Shown: one piece after another, positions 7,961 through 17,833 of the stretch | Layout: each line of letters begins with the position of its first letter | Numbering within the stretch: position 1 is the first letter of the stretch | From: Planctomycetota bacterium | GTDB taxonomy: Bacteria > Planctomycetota > Phycisphaerae > WQYP01 | Length of the DNA: 45,038 nt | NCBI GenBank assembly: GCA_021827645.1 | Contig: JAKAVA010000031.1 | Span: 1-45,038 of the forward strand | Reading direction: 5' to 3' | Notes under the pieces: model-generated | What the model was told of the DNA's origin: nothing | Database searches by the model: none | What the model saw: the letters and a program-made list of their open reading frames with translations, nothing else | Made by a program: the position numbers and the translations under genes

Positions 7961-9481
7961 ATGCCGTTTGAAACATTATCAGATTTCCTCCGTGAACTTG
8001 AACGTAAAGGGGATTTACGACGGATAGCGGCACCCGTCGACCCTGTCTTGGAAGTGACGGAAATCACCGACCGTATCAGCAAATCGCCTACAGCCGCGGG
8101 CTATTATCCTTCTGGAACGGCTCCATTCGGCGGCGAAGGACCGAAACACGGGACGCGCGGGGTCAATCAGGCACTTCTGTTCGAGAAAGTTGGCACCAGT
8201 GGATTACCACTGGTCATTAACACCTATGGTTCCTTCGACCGCATATGCCTCGCCTTGGGGTGCGACAACCTTGATTCCCTCGCCGAGAAAATAGGGGAAT
8301 TGGTGCGACCAGAACTGCCGACCTCGTTCATGGGCAAGTTGAAAAAAGGAATGGATCTCATCAAATTGGGATCCTGCAGCCCGAAGTTGATGGGGGGGGC
8401 GGGGTTATGTCAGGAACAGGTGCTCACGGACAGCGCCAATCTCTACGACCTGCCGATCATTCAATGTTGGCCAGGCGATGGCGGAAAATACATTACTTTC
8501 GGGCAGATCATTACCGTACATCCACAGACCGGCGTGCGTAACATCGGAATGTATCGCGTACAGGTGTTTGGCGAGAAGCTTGCGGCCATGCACTGGCACA
8601 TGCACCACGACGGGGCGAGACATTTCAGGGCTTGGGCGAAGCTCGGCAAGCCATGTCCGCTGGCCATCACATTGGGGGGGCCCAGTGTGCTGCCGTATGC
8701 TGCAACGGCACCCTTGCCTCCAGGCATCGACGAACATTTATTTGCGGGCTTCCTGATGGGCCGTGGGTTGGAATTGGTCAGTTGCAAGACCATCCCGTTG
8801 CAGGTTCCGGCGAATTGTGAAATCGTCATTGAAGGGTATGTGGATCCGGAAAAAACCGTACTGGAAGGTCCGTTCGGTGACCATACCGGTTTCTATTCAT
8901 TGGCCGACCAGTATCCGATCTTTAATATCACCGCCATTACCCACCGCAGGAACCCGATCTATCCAACCACCATCGTCGGAAAGCCGCCGCAGGAAGATTA
9001 TTATCTCGGCAAAGCCACAGAGCGGATATTCCTGCCTCTGCTTAAGATGATCGTGCCGGATATTATCGACTACGATCTTCCCATGTTCGGGGTGTTTCAT
9101 AATTGTGCGTTTATCAAGATCAGAAAAGAATATCCATACCATGCCCGCAAAGTGATGCACGCCGTGTGGGGTGCGGGACAGATGGCATGGACGAAAATGC
9201 TGATCGTTGTGGATGAGGACGTGGATGTGCACAATCAGGATGACGTACTCTTTCACGTTGCAGCGAATGTTGATCCTCGCCGCGATACGGTTATTGTCGA
9301 CGGACCGCTGGACATATTGGATCATGCAGCGCCTGCTCTCGGGGCGGGCAGTAAACTTGGCATCGATGCGACGCGCAAATGGTCAGGTGAGGGAACGGTG
9401 CGTGATTGGCCGGCGGAAATCACCATGGATCCGGCAACGGTTGAGAAAGTAACCCGGCGCTGGAAAGAATACGGTTTTTGA
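7961..9481 (+). CDS. ubiD: UbiD-family decarboxylase
   Basis: The 506-residue length matches UbiD/3-octaprenyl-4-hydroxybenzoate decarboxylases (about 490-500). The family motif VLEGPFGDHTGFYS lies near residues 300-313, preceded by NCEIVIEGYVDPEKT, and the N-terminus FETLSDFLRELERKGDLRRI is also typical. These cytoplasmic enzymes use prenylated FMN made by UbiX to (de)carboxylate aromatic or unsaturated acids, commonly in ubiquinone or menaquinone synthesis. No ubiX or quinone gene is adjacent, so the substrate is open. GAGGA at 7944-7948 precedes the ATG at a rather long spacing. An eight-G run at 8392-8399 lies inside the gene, and the frame stays open through it. It is followed closely by gltX. 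Confidence 0.88.
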   Translation: MPFETLSDFLRELERKGDLRRIAAPVDPVLEVTEITDRISKSPTAAGYYPSGTAPFGGEGPKHGTRGVNQALLFEKVGTSGLPLVINTYGSFDRICLALGCDNLDSLAEKIGELVRPELPTSFMGKLKKGMDLIKLGSCSPKLMGGAGLCQEQVLTDSANLYDLPIIQCWPGDGGKYITFGQIITVHPQTGVRNIGMYRVQVFGEKLAAMHWHMHHDGARHFRAWAKLGKPCPLAITLGGPSVLPYAATAPLPPGIDEHLFAGFLMGRGLELVSCKTIPLQVPANCEIVIEGYVDPEKTVLEGPFGDHTGFYSLADQYPIFNITAITHRRNPIYPTTIVGKPPQEDYYLGKATERIFLPLLKMIVPDIIDYDLPMFGVFHNCAFIKIRKEYPYHARKVMHAVWGAGQMAWTKMLIVVDEDVDVHNQDDVLFHVAANVDPRRDTVIVDGPLDILDHAAPALGAGSKLGIDATRKWSGEGTVRDWPAEITMDPATVEKVTRRWKEYGF

Positions 9482-9513
9482 TACGAAGCTCGACGGCAGA
9501 AAAAGGAACTTGA

Positions 9514-11118
9514 ATGATTCGTACTCGCTTTGCACCTTCACCCACCGGTTTTTTGCATGTGGGTGGGGCACGGACGGCATTATTCAACTGGCTCTTCGCA
9601 CGCAAGCACGGTGGTGAATTTGTTCTGCGTATTGAAGATACCGATCAAGTTCGGTCCACGGCTGAGTCGGCTGCGGGCATTCTGGCTGATCTCCAATGGC
9701 TTGGCCTGGACTGGGATCGAGGGCCGGTGCCGGGTAAAGAAAAAAACGAGTATTTTCAGTCGATGCGACTCGAAATATATAACCAATATCTCGACCAACT
9801 GGTGAAATCGGATATCGCCTACGAGGCATATGAAACGCCCGCGCAGCTTGCGGCCATGCGGGCAAAGGCGGAAAAGGAAAAGCGGCCGTTCCGGTATCGC
9901 CGTAATATGCCGAGCCGCGCAACATCTGGGCAGGGGCCGTCCGTGCTTCGGTTTGAAATGCCCCACGAGGCGGTGGAATTCAACGATCTGATTCTCGGCC
10001 ATATCGCCGTGGGAGGCGAAGAACACGATGACATCGTCATCAGGAAGTCGGACGGATTTCCGACCTATCATTTCGCGGTGGTGGTGGACGATCACCTGAT
10101 GGGCATTTCCCATGTGCTCCGAGCTCAGGAGCATTTAATGAATACTCCCAAACATCTCGGTCTATATCGGGCACTTGGTTGGCAGGCCCCTGTCCATGCG
10201 CATATGCCGCTGGTGTTCAATATGGATAACACCAAAATGTCCAAACGCGATAAGAGTAAAGCCGCAAGACATGCGGCGCAGATGATGCTCAAGCAGGACC
10301 CCACCTGCACGATGGAGTCGCTGGCGACGCGTGCGGGTCTGACCCCGGAAGCGCTTGCAGCCTTCCTGCATCAAAAGCAGGATGATCCCGCCATCACTCA
10401 GGCCCTCGCTGCCGCACTGAAGTTGCAGTTACCGGAAATTGACGTACAGGATTTTCGTCGAAGTGGCTATCTCTCCGATGCACTGCTGAACTTCATCGCG
10501 CTGATCGGATGGGCACCGGGTGAGAACCGTGAGATACTCTCCCGCGAAGAGCTCAAGGCACTCTTTTCGCTTGAAGGAATCGGAAAAACCAATGGTCGCT
10601 TCGACCGCAAAAAATTGCTCTGGATGAACGGTGAATATATCCGTCATTCCGATGATGCGACGCTGCTCCGCGCTATGGCGAGCTTTGGTGCGGTCACCGA
10701 TTATCCGATTAAAGCCGCCCCCGAGCCGATGCTGCGGAATCTTCTTGGTATGTATCGGGAGCGTATGGGAACTCTGGCTGAGATGGCGGAAAACAGCCGG
10801 TTCTTCTTCGGTCCACCCGATTACGACTTAAAAGCCGTCAAAAAATTTGTCGGCTCAGAGACCGATCGGAATTATCTTCGGGAGATCACCCGGATACTCA
10901 GCGCTATCCCGTCTCCGTGGAATTCTGAGAAGTTAAACCCACCGCTGGAAACCATCATTACCTTGACTGAAAAACGCGGCGCTGCGTCGCAAATTCTCCG
11001 CGTGGCCGTCAGTGGGGGGGCTGTGTCTCCTCCGTTGCTTGATACCCTGATTCTGCTTGGTAGAGACGTAACCCTTCAACGACTGGGAAACCTGGAGAGG
11101 TTAGTTCAAGCGGGGTAG
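9514..11118 (+). CDS. gltX: Glutamate--tRNA ligase
   Basis: This is a class I aminoacyl-tRNA synthetase that charges tRNA with glutamate in the cytoplasm. The HIGH-equivalent motif is in FAPSPTGFLHVGGARTALF (residues 6-24), IEDTD lies at 40-44, and the KMSKS-equivalent is KMSKR at 241-245. The C-terminal half is the all-helical anticodon-binding region. At 534 residues it is slightly longer than the common ~470-490. Whether it is discriminating (Glu only) or non-discriminating (also Gln) cannot be read directly, and no GatCAB or glnS gene lies in the window. AAGGA at 9503-9507 precedes the ATG. It is 32 bases after ubiD. Confidence 0.95.
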   Translation: MIRTRFAPSPTGFLHVGGARTALFNWLFARKHGGEFVLRIEDTDQVRSTAESAAGILADLQWLGLDWDRGPVPGKEKNEYFQSMRLEIYNQYLDQLVKSDIAYEAYETPAQLAAMRAKAEKEKRPFRYRRNMPSRATSGQGPSVLRFEMPHEAVEFNDLILGHIAVGGEEHDDIVIRKSDGFPTYHFAVVVDDHLMGISHVLRAQEHLMNTPKHLGLYRALGWQAPVHAHMPLVFNMDNTKMSKRDKSKAARHAAQMMLKQDPTCTMESLATRAGLTPEALAAFLHQKQDDPAITQALAAALKLQLPEIDVQDFRRSGYLSDALLNFIALIGWAPGENREILSREELKALFSLEGIGKTNGRFDRKKLLWMNGEYIRHSDDATLLRAMASFGAVTDYPIKAAPEPMLRNLLGMYRERMGTLAEMAENSRFFFGPPDYDLKAVKKFVGSETDRNYLREITRILSAIPSPWNSEKLNPPLETIITLTEKRGAASQILRVAVSGGAVSPPLLDTLILLGRDVTLQRLGNLERLVQAG

Positions 11119-11163
11119 TCAGCCGGGCCGATAAAGCGGTGCACATGGTGTTTCGAGGTTTGT

Positions 11164-12138
11164 ATGCGATATCTCATTACGGGTGGAGCGGGTTTTATCG
11201 GGTCACACCTTTGCGAGGCCCTACTGGATAGTGGGCATGCGGTTTACGTTCTCGACGATGAAACGACCGGATCACGGGCCAACCTCTCGCATCTTTTCAC
11301 CAACCGTGAACTGCGGTTTATTCCGGGGAGTATTGCTGATGAAAAAATTCTTGCTCGTCTCGTCGGCACGGTTCATCATGTGATTCATCTTGCGGCTGCG
11401 GTCGGGGTAAAATACATCCTTGATCATCCACTCCAAAGTATTTTGACCAACGTCGTCGGTACGGAAAAGGTTCTTCAGGCATGCCGTGAATTCGAAAAGC
11501 CCCTGTTTCTGGCGAGCACGAGCGAGGTCTACGGCCTTCAGACGCACGCCCCGCTGCGAGAAACGGATTACAGCGTCATTGGTGCGACCTCCGTCAGCCG
11601 TTGGTCCTATGCCTGCTCAAAGGCTCTGGATGAGTTCATGGCGTTGGCATTCCACAACCAGGGGGCGTTTCCCGTGACGATCGCACGATTTTTCAATACG
11701 GTCGGGCCACGACAATCGCCCGCATATGGGATGGTCATGCCCAGATTGGTCGATCAGGCCATCCGGAACGAGGCCATGACGGTTTACGGCGATGGAAGTC
11801 AATCCCGGACGTTTACGCATGTCAAGGATTGTGTGCACGCCGTGATGGGCCTTCTGGCCCACCCGGAAGCTGCCGGTGAAGTCTATAACATTGGTGGAAC
11901 TGAAGAAGTCTCAATTTTAGAATTAGCAAAACGAGTCAAAACGTTATCAGAAAGCCAATCCGAAATTAAGCTGGTTCCCTATAGCGAAGTCTACAATCGA
12001 AACTTCGAAGACATGCCGCGGCGAGTCCCGGATATCAGTAAGTTGGAAAAAACGATTCAATTCCATCCGCAGTATTCGCTCGATGAGATCATTCGCGATG
12101 TGATTTCTGATCGAAAGCGTCGCAGCGCCCTAAATTGA
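11164..12138 (+). CDS. NAD-dependent sugar-nucleotide epimerase/dehydratase
   Basis: This is an extended short-chain dehydrogenase fold enzyme of 324 residues. The NAD-binding motif is GGAGFIGSH (7-15). The catalytic elements are a Ser-Thr-Ser cluster (118-120) and the YxxxK pair at Tyr149 and Lys153 (SYACSK). Motifs such as ARFFNTVGPRQSPAYGMV and YNIGGTEEVSILELA are typical of UDP-glucose 4-epimerase / UDP-glucuronate decarboxylase-like members. It probably makes an activated sugar for cell-surface glycans. Exact specificity cannot be assigned. It starts 45 bases after gltX on the same strand, but a functional link to tRNA charging is not expected. Confidence 0.85.
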   Translation: MRYLITGGAGFIGSHLCEALLDSGHAVYVLDDETTGSRANLSHLFTNRELRFIPGSIADEKILARLVGTVHHVIHLAAAVGVKYILDHPLQSILTNVVGTEKVLQACREFEKPLFLASTSEVYGLQTHAPLRETDYSVIGATSVSRWSYACSKALDEFMALAFHNQGAFPVTIARFFNTVGPRQSPAYGMVMPRLVDQAIRNEAMTVYGDGSQSRTFTHVKDCVHAVMGLLAHPEAAGEVYNIGGTEEVSILELAKRVKTLSESQSEIKLVPYSEVYNRNFEDMPRRVPDISKLEKTIQFHPQYSLDEIIRDVISDRKRRSALN

Positions 12139-12295
12139 CGGGGTTGCTTACAGGCCGTTTGGGGATTTCAGCGCCCCACTATAAACGTCCTATAATATAT
12201 GTTATGTTAAATTGCGCGTCTGCCGAACGGTTGCGCGGGCAAGTTCATGTTTGTCGACATTGCCATCCGGATAAATCCTGATTAGCTAAATACGC

Positions 12296-12301
12296 TATCA
12301 T
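12296..12301 (+). promoter_or_regulatory. Candidate -10 box for a leaderless cysteine desulfurase transcript
   Basis: TATCAT lies six bases before the ATG, so transcription would begin at about the A of the start codon. No Shine-Dalgarno sequence is visible before this gene. The -35 region is poor. A second AT-rich TATAAT at 12191-12196 in the same 169-base gap is an alternative promoter element. Confidence 0.25.
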
Positions 12302-12307
12302 ATTCAC

Positions 12308-13462
12308 ATGATTTACCTCGATAACAATGCCACCACACAAATGCGTCCCGAGGTGTTTGAGACGATGACGCCTTACCTTCGCGATGCTTATGGCAATCCG
12401 TCCAGCATTCACCCACTTGGCCAACGGGCAAGACAGGCTATTGAGGAGGCTCGATACCGGGTTGCCCGCCTTTTGGGCGCAAAGACTTCGGAAATTGTGT
12501 TTACCAGTGGCGGGACCGAGGCCGATAACGCTGCCATCTTGGGAACGCTTCTGGCGAGACCCGAGAAGAAAACGGTCGTTACCAGCACCGTTGAGCATAG
12601 CGCCGTACGAGAAACGCTTCATGTTTTAGGACGCCGGGGAATACGCGTTGTTGAGATCCCCGTTGGTGGCGGCGGAGAGCTTAATCTAGATCGGTTTTCG
12701 GAGGCAATCAGTGGCGATGACGTCGCATTGGCGTCAATCATGTGGGCGAACAATGAAACTGGTGTGATTTTTGACATCCCGCAGATAGCCGCGATCTGTC
12801 ACGCGAAGCGGGTTCCGTTGCACGTCGATGCTGTTCAGGCGGCGGGCAAGATACCAGTGAACCTCTCAGAGACTTCGATTGATCTTCTGTCCATCAGCGG
12901 CCACAAATTTCATGGGCCAAAGGGTGTTGGAGCGCTCTACATTCGCCGGCAGGCGCGCTGGATGGCGGTCATCACCGGCGGACCGCAGGAGCGGGATCGC
13001 CGCGGAGGCACGGAAAATGTCGCCGGCATCGTCGGTATGGGAAAGGCAGCTGAATTGGCACATAAGAGGTTGGAGAATCCCGCCATCGCGCAGCACGTTC
13101 AGACTTTGCGCGATACCTTGGAACGTAGGCTTCTGGACTCCATTCCCGATGTGCATATCAATGGTGATCTTCAGCGTCGTCTCGGCAACACCAGTAACAT
13201 CGGTTTCGCGGCCCTTGAGGCGGAGGCGATTCTGCTGCTGCTCGCACAGCACGATATCTGTGCCAGTGCCGGAGCAGCGTGTTCCAGTGGATCGCTTGAA
13301 CCTTCGCCTATTTTGCGGGCCATGGGAGTGCCGGATCGAATTGCTCATGGTTCAGTTCGGTTTTCATTCTCGAGCCTCAATACGCGCGAAGAAGTTGATC
13401 AGGTCGCCAGCACACTATCTGATATCATTGCCGCTCTGCGCGAGACTCTTCCCGTCACCTGA
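12308..13462 (+). CDS. Cysteine desulfurase (NifS/IscS family)
   Basis: This PLP enzyme takes sulfur from cysteine for Fe-S clusters, thiolated tRNA and cofactors. The N-terminus MIYLDNNATT is characteristic. His97 (TVEHSAV) stacks on PLP, Lys200 in SGHKFHGPKGVGALY forms the Schiff base, and Cys325 in AGAACSSGS is the persulfide-forming residue. At 384 residues it is a normal length for the class I (IscS/NifS) group. No iscU, iscR or other isc/suf gene is adjacent, so it could serve Fe-S assembly or tRNA thiolation. The ATG has no visible ribosome-binding site. A dapB gene follows 51 bases later. Confidence 0.93.
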   Translation: MIYLDNNATTQMRPEVFETMTPYLRDAYGNPSSIHPLGQRARQAIEEARYRVARLLGAKTSEIVFTSGGTEADNAAILGTLLARPEKKTVVTSTVEHSAVRETLHVLGRRGIRVVEIPVGGGGELNLDRFSEAISGDDVALASIMWANNETGVIFDIPQIAAICHAKRVPLHVDAVQAAGKIPVNLSETSIDLLSISGHKFHGPKGVGALYIRRQARWMAVITGGPQERDRRGGTENVAGIVGMGKAAELAHKRLENPAIAQHVQTLRDTLERRLLDSIPDVHINGDLQRRLGNTSNIGFAALEAEAILLLLAQHDICASAGAACSSGSLEPSPILRAMGVPDRIAHGSVRFSFSSLNTREEVDQVASTLSDIIAALRETLPVT

Positions 13463-13513
13463 CGCAACAGATGCACGGTGAGGATATGATACTGGCGCGA
13501 TGAGGATGGAACG

Positions 13514-14320
13514 ATGATGAAGCCGATACGTTTAGCAATCTGCGGCGCCGCCGGTCGGATGGGTCTTCGAATTGTCACGCTTGCCCACGGAGAACCTGAA
13601 AAGTTTTCAATTTGTCAGGCGATTGATCGCCCGGATTCTCCGCGCATCGGAAAAGATATTTTTCGCTATGCGGGACTCAGTGATTCAGGTCTGGAACTCA
13701 CGGCCGATCTTGAACCGGATTTCGATGTGCTGATTGATTTTTCCCAGCCCGCCGCCCTTGGGGGAAATCTGGCGGTCTGCAAGCAATTTGGTCGGGCCGC
13801 CGTGATCGGCACCACGGGTCTTTCGAAGTCGGATCATGATTTAATTTCGGCCGCTTCAGATAAGATTCCGATTCTTCAGGCCAATAACACGAGCGTCGGT
13901 GTGAATTGGCTGATCGGCATGCTTGGAGCAATGGCCAATCAACTAGGTTCGGACTACGAAATTGAGATCGTTGAGATGCACCACGACCGGAAGAAGGATG
14001 CGCCGTCCGGTACGGCGTTGTCCCTGGCGGAAGCCATATGCAGCGCTACCGGCCGCGATCCCCGGCATGATCTAATTTTCGGCAGGCACGGCGACAACGT
14101 CGTGCGGCAACACGGGCAGATCGGTATTCATGCCGTGCGCATGGGCGATATCGTCGGCGAGCATACCGTATATTTTTCTACCGGCGGGGAGCGTTTGGAA
14201 GTTCGTCACGTGGCGACGAGTCGGGATACGTTTGCCCGTGGAGCGCTGCGTGCTGCGTCCTATTTATTTGGCAGGCCCCCAGGCCGATATACCATGCGGC
14301 ATGTCCTGCAGATGAAGTGA
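13514..14320 (+). CDS. dapB: 4-hydroxy-tetrahydrodipicolinate reductase
   Basis: DapB reduces the cyclic dipicolinate precursor with NAD(P)H in the lysine/meso-diaminopimelate pathway, so it supplies both lysine and peptidoglycan. The Rossmann motif GAAGRMG is at residues 11-17. The substrate-binding and catalytic segment EMHHDRKKDAPSGTAL contains His156, His157 and Lys161. At 268 residues it matches the family. Either ATG 13514 or ATG 13517 may be used; the upstream GAGGATGGAA can serve both. It is followed by murA after 37 bases, so two peptidoglycan-precursor genes are probably co-transcribed. Confidence 0.94.
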   Translation: MMKPIRLAICGAAGRMGLRIVTLAHGEPEKFSICQAIDRPDSPRIGKDIFRYAGLSDSGLELTADLEPDFDVLIDFSQPAALGGNLAVCKQFGRAAVIGTTGLSKSDHDLISAASDKIPILQANNTSVGVNWLIGMLGAMANQLGSDYEIEIVEMHHDRKKDAPSGTALSLAEAICSATGRDPRHDLIFGRHGDNVVRQHGQIGIHAVRMGDIVGEHTVYFSTGGERLEVRHVATSRDTFARGALRAASYLFGRPPGRYTMRHVLQMK

Positions 14321-14357
14321 TATTCGAGACACTCTTTTTCACGGAGGATAACAAGCA

Positions 14358-15632
14358 ATGGATTGTCTGGTTATTAACGGTGGACATCGTCTGCGCGGCA
14401 CGCTGCGCGTGAGCGGGGCAAAAAATGCCGCCCTGCCGATCATGGCGGCAGCTTTACTGGCGGATGGTCCGTCCGTCATCGAAGATGTGCCGGATTTACA
14501 GGATATTCAAAGCCAGATTGATCTGCTGAAGATGCTTGGGGCGGACGTTGAACGCTCTGGCAGTTCAGTTCGAATCGAAGTCAAGGATACCAGCAACTCG
14601 CATGCGCCCTACGATGTTGTGCGGAAGATGCGGGCGAGTATCTGCGTGCTGGGACCGCTGTTGGCCCGCCGCGGCATCGCCCGAGTATCCATGCCTGGAG
14701 GCTGCGCGATCGGTGATCGCCCCGTCGATCTCCACCTGCGGGGACTTGAGGCGCTCGGGGCCAGCATCAATCTGGAAAACGGTGATATTGTCGCTAAAGC
14801 CAAGAAGCTCAAGGGAGGTTCGATCTTCCTGGGCGGAAATTTTGGGTCAACGGTTCTGGGTACCGCTAACGTCATGTCAGCGGCATCTCTGGCGGCGGGA
14901 ACCACGGTCATCGAGTCGGCGGCGTGTGAACCTGAGATCGTTGATCTGGCGGATTATCTTCGCAATATGGGGGCGAAAATTTCCGGCGATGGAACCCCTC
15001 GGATTACGATTGAAGGTGTGTCATCTCTCCAAGGTGCGACACACCGGATTATTCCCGACCGCATCGAAGCCGGTACGTTCATGATCGCGGCTGCCATCAC
15101 CAACGGCGAACTGCAGATCGACAATGTACGAACCGATCATCTCATGGCGTTTATCGACCGAATGCGGGCTGTCGGTGTCATTACCGAATCAAGCGGCACC
15201 GGTGTGACGGTCTCATCGCAGAGGAATTTGCGGGCAGCCAGTCTGACCACCCAGCCATATCCCGGATTTCCAACAGATCTTCAGGCTCAGTTCATGGCCC
15301 TTCTGACGACCGCCGATGGGAACAGCATTATTACAGAAAAGATATTTCCCGACCGTTTCATGCACGTGGCGGAGCTTTCACGCCTGGGCGCGCGCATCCA
15401 TCGCGAAGGGCCGACGGTCATTGTGGAAGGTCCCAGGCAACTCATCGGCGCACCCGTGATGGCCAGCGATCTTCGGGCTTCGGCGGCACTGGTGCTGGCC
15501 GGACTCTCCGCCCGAGATACCACCACCGTCAATCGGGTCTACCACATTGACCGAGGTTATGAAAAGATCGAAATGCGTCTCAAGGCCGTCGGTGCCGATA
15601 TCACTCGAAAAGATGAAAAGGAACTCGACTGA
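14358..15632 (+). CDS. murA: UDP-N-acetylglucosamine 1-carboxyvinyltransferase
   Basis: MurA transfers enolpyruvate from PEP to UDP-GlcNAc, the first committed step of peptidoglycan synthesis. The N-terminus contains LRVSGAKNAALPIMAA. The active-site loop MPGGCAIGDRPVDLH (112-126) holds Cys116, the residue alkylated by fosfomycin in E. coli-type enzymes, so the enzyme is of the Cys type rather than the Asp type. At 424 residues it is the standard length. GGAGG lies ten bases before the ATG. It is the last gene of the dapB-murA run and ends 15 bases from the convergent rpoD gene, with no clear terminator between them. Confidence 0.96.
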   Translation: MDCLVINGGHRLRGTLRVSGAKNAALPIMAAALLADGPSVIEDVPDLQDIQSQIDLLKMLGADVERSGSSVRIEVKDTSNSHAPYDVVRKMRASICVLGPLLARRGIARVSMPGGCAIGDRPVDLHLRGLEALGASINLENGDIVAKAKKLKGGSIFLGGNFGSTVLGTANVMSAASLAAGTTVIESAACEPEIVDLADYLRNMGAKISGDGTPRITIEGVSSLQGATHRIIPDRIEAGTFMIAAAITNGELQIDNVRTDHLMAFIDRMRAVGVITESSGTGVTVSSQRNLRAASLTTQPYPGFPTDLQAQFMALLTTADGNSIITEKIFPDRFMHVAELSRLGARIHREGPTVIVEGPRQLIGAPVMASDLRASAALVLAGLSARDTTTVNRVYHIDRGYEKIEMRLKAVGADITRKDEKELD

Positions 15633-15647
15633 GGATCAGCCTTCGAT

Positions 15648-17477
15648 TCATCCATCGAGCGAGGTCTGGCCGTCATCCCCGATATCAAGTCCGTCGTCGC
15701 CATCCGAGCTCTCAGCCGAAGACGCCGCTCCGCCGGGCATAAGGCCGATGGTGGACATGATGGACCCGTCAAGGAACCCTTCCAGTTTTCTCGACCGGAC
15801 GGGATGCTGCAGTTTGCGCAGTGCCTTGGCCTCCACCTGGCGGACGCGCTCGCGGGTTACCTTGAATATGCGCCCCACTTCCTCCAACGTATAGGTATAT
15901 CCGTCGCCGATGCCGTAACGCAATTTAATGATCTCCCGTTCCCGATACGTCAACGTCTTGAGAACCTGGTCAATCCGGTCGCGGAGCATTTCCTGAGTCG
16001 CCGTCTGCACCGGGTTGTCAGCGGATTCGTCCTCGATGAAATCACCAAAATAGGAATCTTCCGACTCCCCCACCGGTCGATCCAGCGAAATGGGATGCCG
16101 GGCGATTTTCAGCACGCGTCGGCACTCAGACGGGGGCATCTTGGCTTCACGGGAGATTTCTTCGATGGTCGGTTCCCGCCCCAGATCCTGGAGCAGCTTT
16201 TTGCTGATGTTCCGCAGCCGGGACATGGTTTCAATCATGTGAACCGGGATACGGATGGTACGGGCATGATCGGCGATGGCCCTCGTAATAGCCTGACGTA
16301 TCCACCAGGTCGCGTAGGTGCTGAATTTGTAGCCGCGGCGGTATTCGTACTTATCCACCGCCCGCATCAATCCGGTGTTCCCCTCCTGAATAATGTCAAG
16401 AAAGGTCAGCCCGCGGTTACGGTATTTTTTGGCTATTGAAACCACCAGTCGCAGATTACCGCCGGAGAGTTTACGTTTCGCATCCTCATATTCATTAAAT
16501 ACGGACGTGATGCGATGGCACCTCTGAGCCAGAGAATCGGCATCTTCCAGAACCAGATCCAGCAGCCCCTGATATTCGTCTGTCATGGCGAGGCGGTCAT
16601 CCTCGGTCAAGCGGCTGTTTTTGTCGGTCAATCGGTTTCGCAGATTATTTATTTTGTCGCTTATGGAGAGTAATTTGCGCATCAGCGGGATAATCTTGCT
16701 GGTACGCAGGGAAAGCTCTTCAAGCAGAGTGACGGCTTTGCGCCGGCTCGAACTGATCTGCGCCTGAAGTTCCCGGCGCTGAGTTTCGCTGGTGGCGGGA
16801 TCAATGATTTTTTCCCAGCGCATTCGATTGCGTTCGCATATCAACCGTATGGTGGACAGATTCTCGGGAATGCGTTTGCTGATGGTGGCTTTGGCGTCTT
16901 CCTCTGCGGTCGAAACTCTCATTGTGCGGTCAAACGGCAATTCACCGGACTGTACCTGAGAGAGAATCTGCACCGCCGCCTGGGTGCAGTAATCACTTTC
17001 GAGCACCTTGCGCCGAAAGGCCATGCGTGTGAGTTCAATTTTTTTTGCGAGTTGAATTTCTTCGTGGCGCGACAGCAATGGGATTTCACCCATCTGCGTC
17101 AGATACATGCGGACCGGATCTTCGATGGATTTACTCACCGCGTCCGCCGGTTCGTCATCCTTGATCTCACGTATTTCAGCTTCCGCTTCGCTCATCATGG
17201 ATTCGTCAGGATCATCCGGTGATGGCGGCGGCTGTTTCTCTTCATCGGTCTTGTCGATCAACTCGACACCAAGTTCATCAAACTGCTGCATCAGTGCATC
17301 GAGCCGATCCGGAGCGATGACATCGTCGGGTAACAGTTCATTGAGTTCCTCATATGTCAGATACCCCTGCGCCTTGCCCCGTTCCAGCAACAGGGCAATG
17401 TTAGAATTGGCGTTGGCCGGCAGCACCGTATGGACGGTCGCGGGCGGCTGTACCTGAGAATGAGCGGTTTGACTCAC
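15648..17477 (-). CDS. rpoD: Primary sigma-70 factor RpoD
   Basis: Sigma regions appear in order: a region 1.1-like helical N-terminus; region 1.2 ([18 protein letters not shown], near 120-137); a non-conserved helical insert; region 2 with [20 protein letters not shown] and [15 protein letters not shown]; region 3; and region 4.2 with [20 protein letters not shown]. This identifies the housekeeping sigma factor. The best start is GTG at 17477, which has GGAGG (17483-17487 on the forward strand) five bases upstream. An ATG at 17531 would add 18 residues but has no ribosome-binding site. After the usual end at GFLD the protein continues for about 39 residues, ending in an acidic [12 protein letters not shown] segment, which is unusual for RpoD. 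Confidence 0.95.
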   Translation of the reverse strand: MSQTAHSQVQPPATVHTVLPANANSNIALLLERGKAQGYLTYEELNELLPDDVIAPDRLDALMQQFDELGVELIDKTDEEKQPPPSPDDPDESMMSEAEAEIREIKDDEPADAVSKSIEDPVRMYLTQMGEIPLLSRHEEIQLAKKIELTRMAFRRKVLESDYCTQAAVQILSQVQSGELPFDRTMRVSTAEEDAKATISKRIPENLSTIRLICERNRMRWEKIIDPATSETQRRELQAQISSSRRKAVTLLEELSLRTSKIIPLMRKLLSISDKINNLRNRLTDKNSRLTEDDRLAMTDEYQGLLDLVLEDADSLAQRCHRITSVFNEYEDAKRKLSGGNLRLVVSIAKKYRNRGLTFLDIIQEGNTGLMRAVDKYEYRRGYKFSTYATWWIRQAITRAIADHARTIRIPVHMIETMSRLRNISKKLLQDLGREPTIEEISREAKMPPSECRRVLKIARHPISLDRPVGESEDSYFGDFIEDESADNPVQTATQEMLRDRIDQVLKTLTYREREIIKLRYGIGDGYTYTLEEVGRIFKVTRERVRQVEAKALRKLQHPVRSRKLEGFLDGSIMSTIGLMPGGAASSAESSDGDDGLDIGDDGQTSLDG

Positions 17478-17833
17478 GGAATCCTCCTGATCATCCGTTA
17501 GGACGCTTATGTCCACAGCATGAGCAATCATAGTGAAAACAGACTAAAATCAACGACCGACGCGACTCACCACACTCGCTAAAAAAGCCGCTGTGGCAAT
17601 CCGCGTTCAGGTTCGCACCAACTTTTGTGCCTCATGCACCGTGCAATCGGCGACACCGGCGGTCGAAAGCGGGAACTCGCGCACCCAACTCTTTTCCGAC
17701 CGGCCGAACCGTATATTATACTCGGTTTTACAACTTCTTAACACATCCCGGGTGAAATATTTCAGCAGATTCCCCAGCCGGGCTGCCGCTGATTTTCAAA
17801 CTCCAACCGAGATTCTATGCCTCTTGGATCGGT
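17478..17833. other. rpoD leader / intergenic region
   Basis: About 356 bases separate the rpoD start from the proS stop, both on the minus strand. The stretch holds a candidate promoter (below) and a GCCACAGCGGC element followed by six Ts on the minus strand, near 17581-17597. The stem of that element is too short to call a terminator. I see no convincing coding frame. Confidence 0.5.
17715..17743 (-). promoter_or_regulatory. Candidate rpoD promoter
   Basis: On the minus strand a perfect TATAAT (forward 17715-17720) is preceded, at a spacing of 17, by TGTTAA (forward 17738-17743), a poor -35 match. Transcription from here would give rpoD a leader of roughly 230 bases. The call rests mainly on the -10 box. 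Confidence 0.35.

Noticed and set aside
12160-12178. TGGGG/CCCCA hairpin after the epimerase gene
   Set aside because: Stem of five pairs with no T-run; not a convincing terminator.
12879-13481. 200-codon frame overlapping the cysteine desulfurase gene
   Set aside because: Same region encodes the PLP lysine and active-site cysteine in another frame; the alternative product is basic and motif-free.
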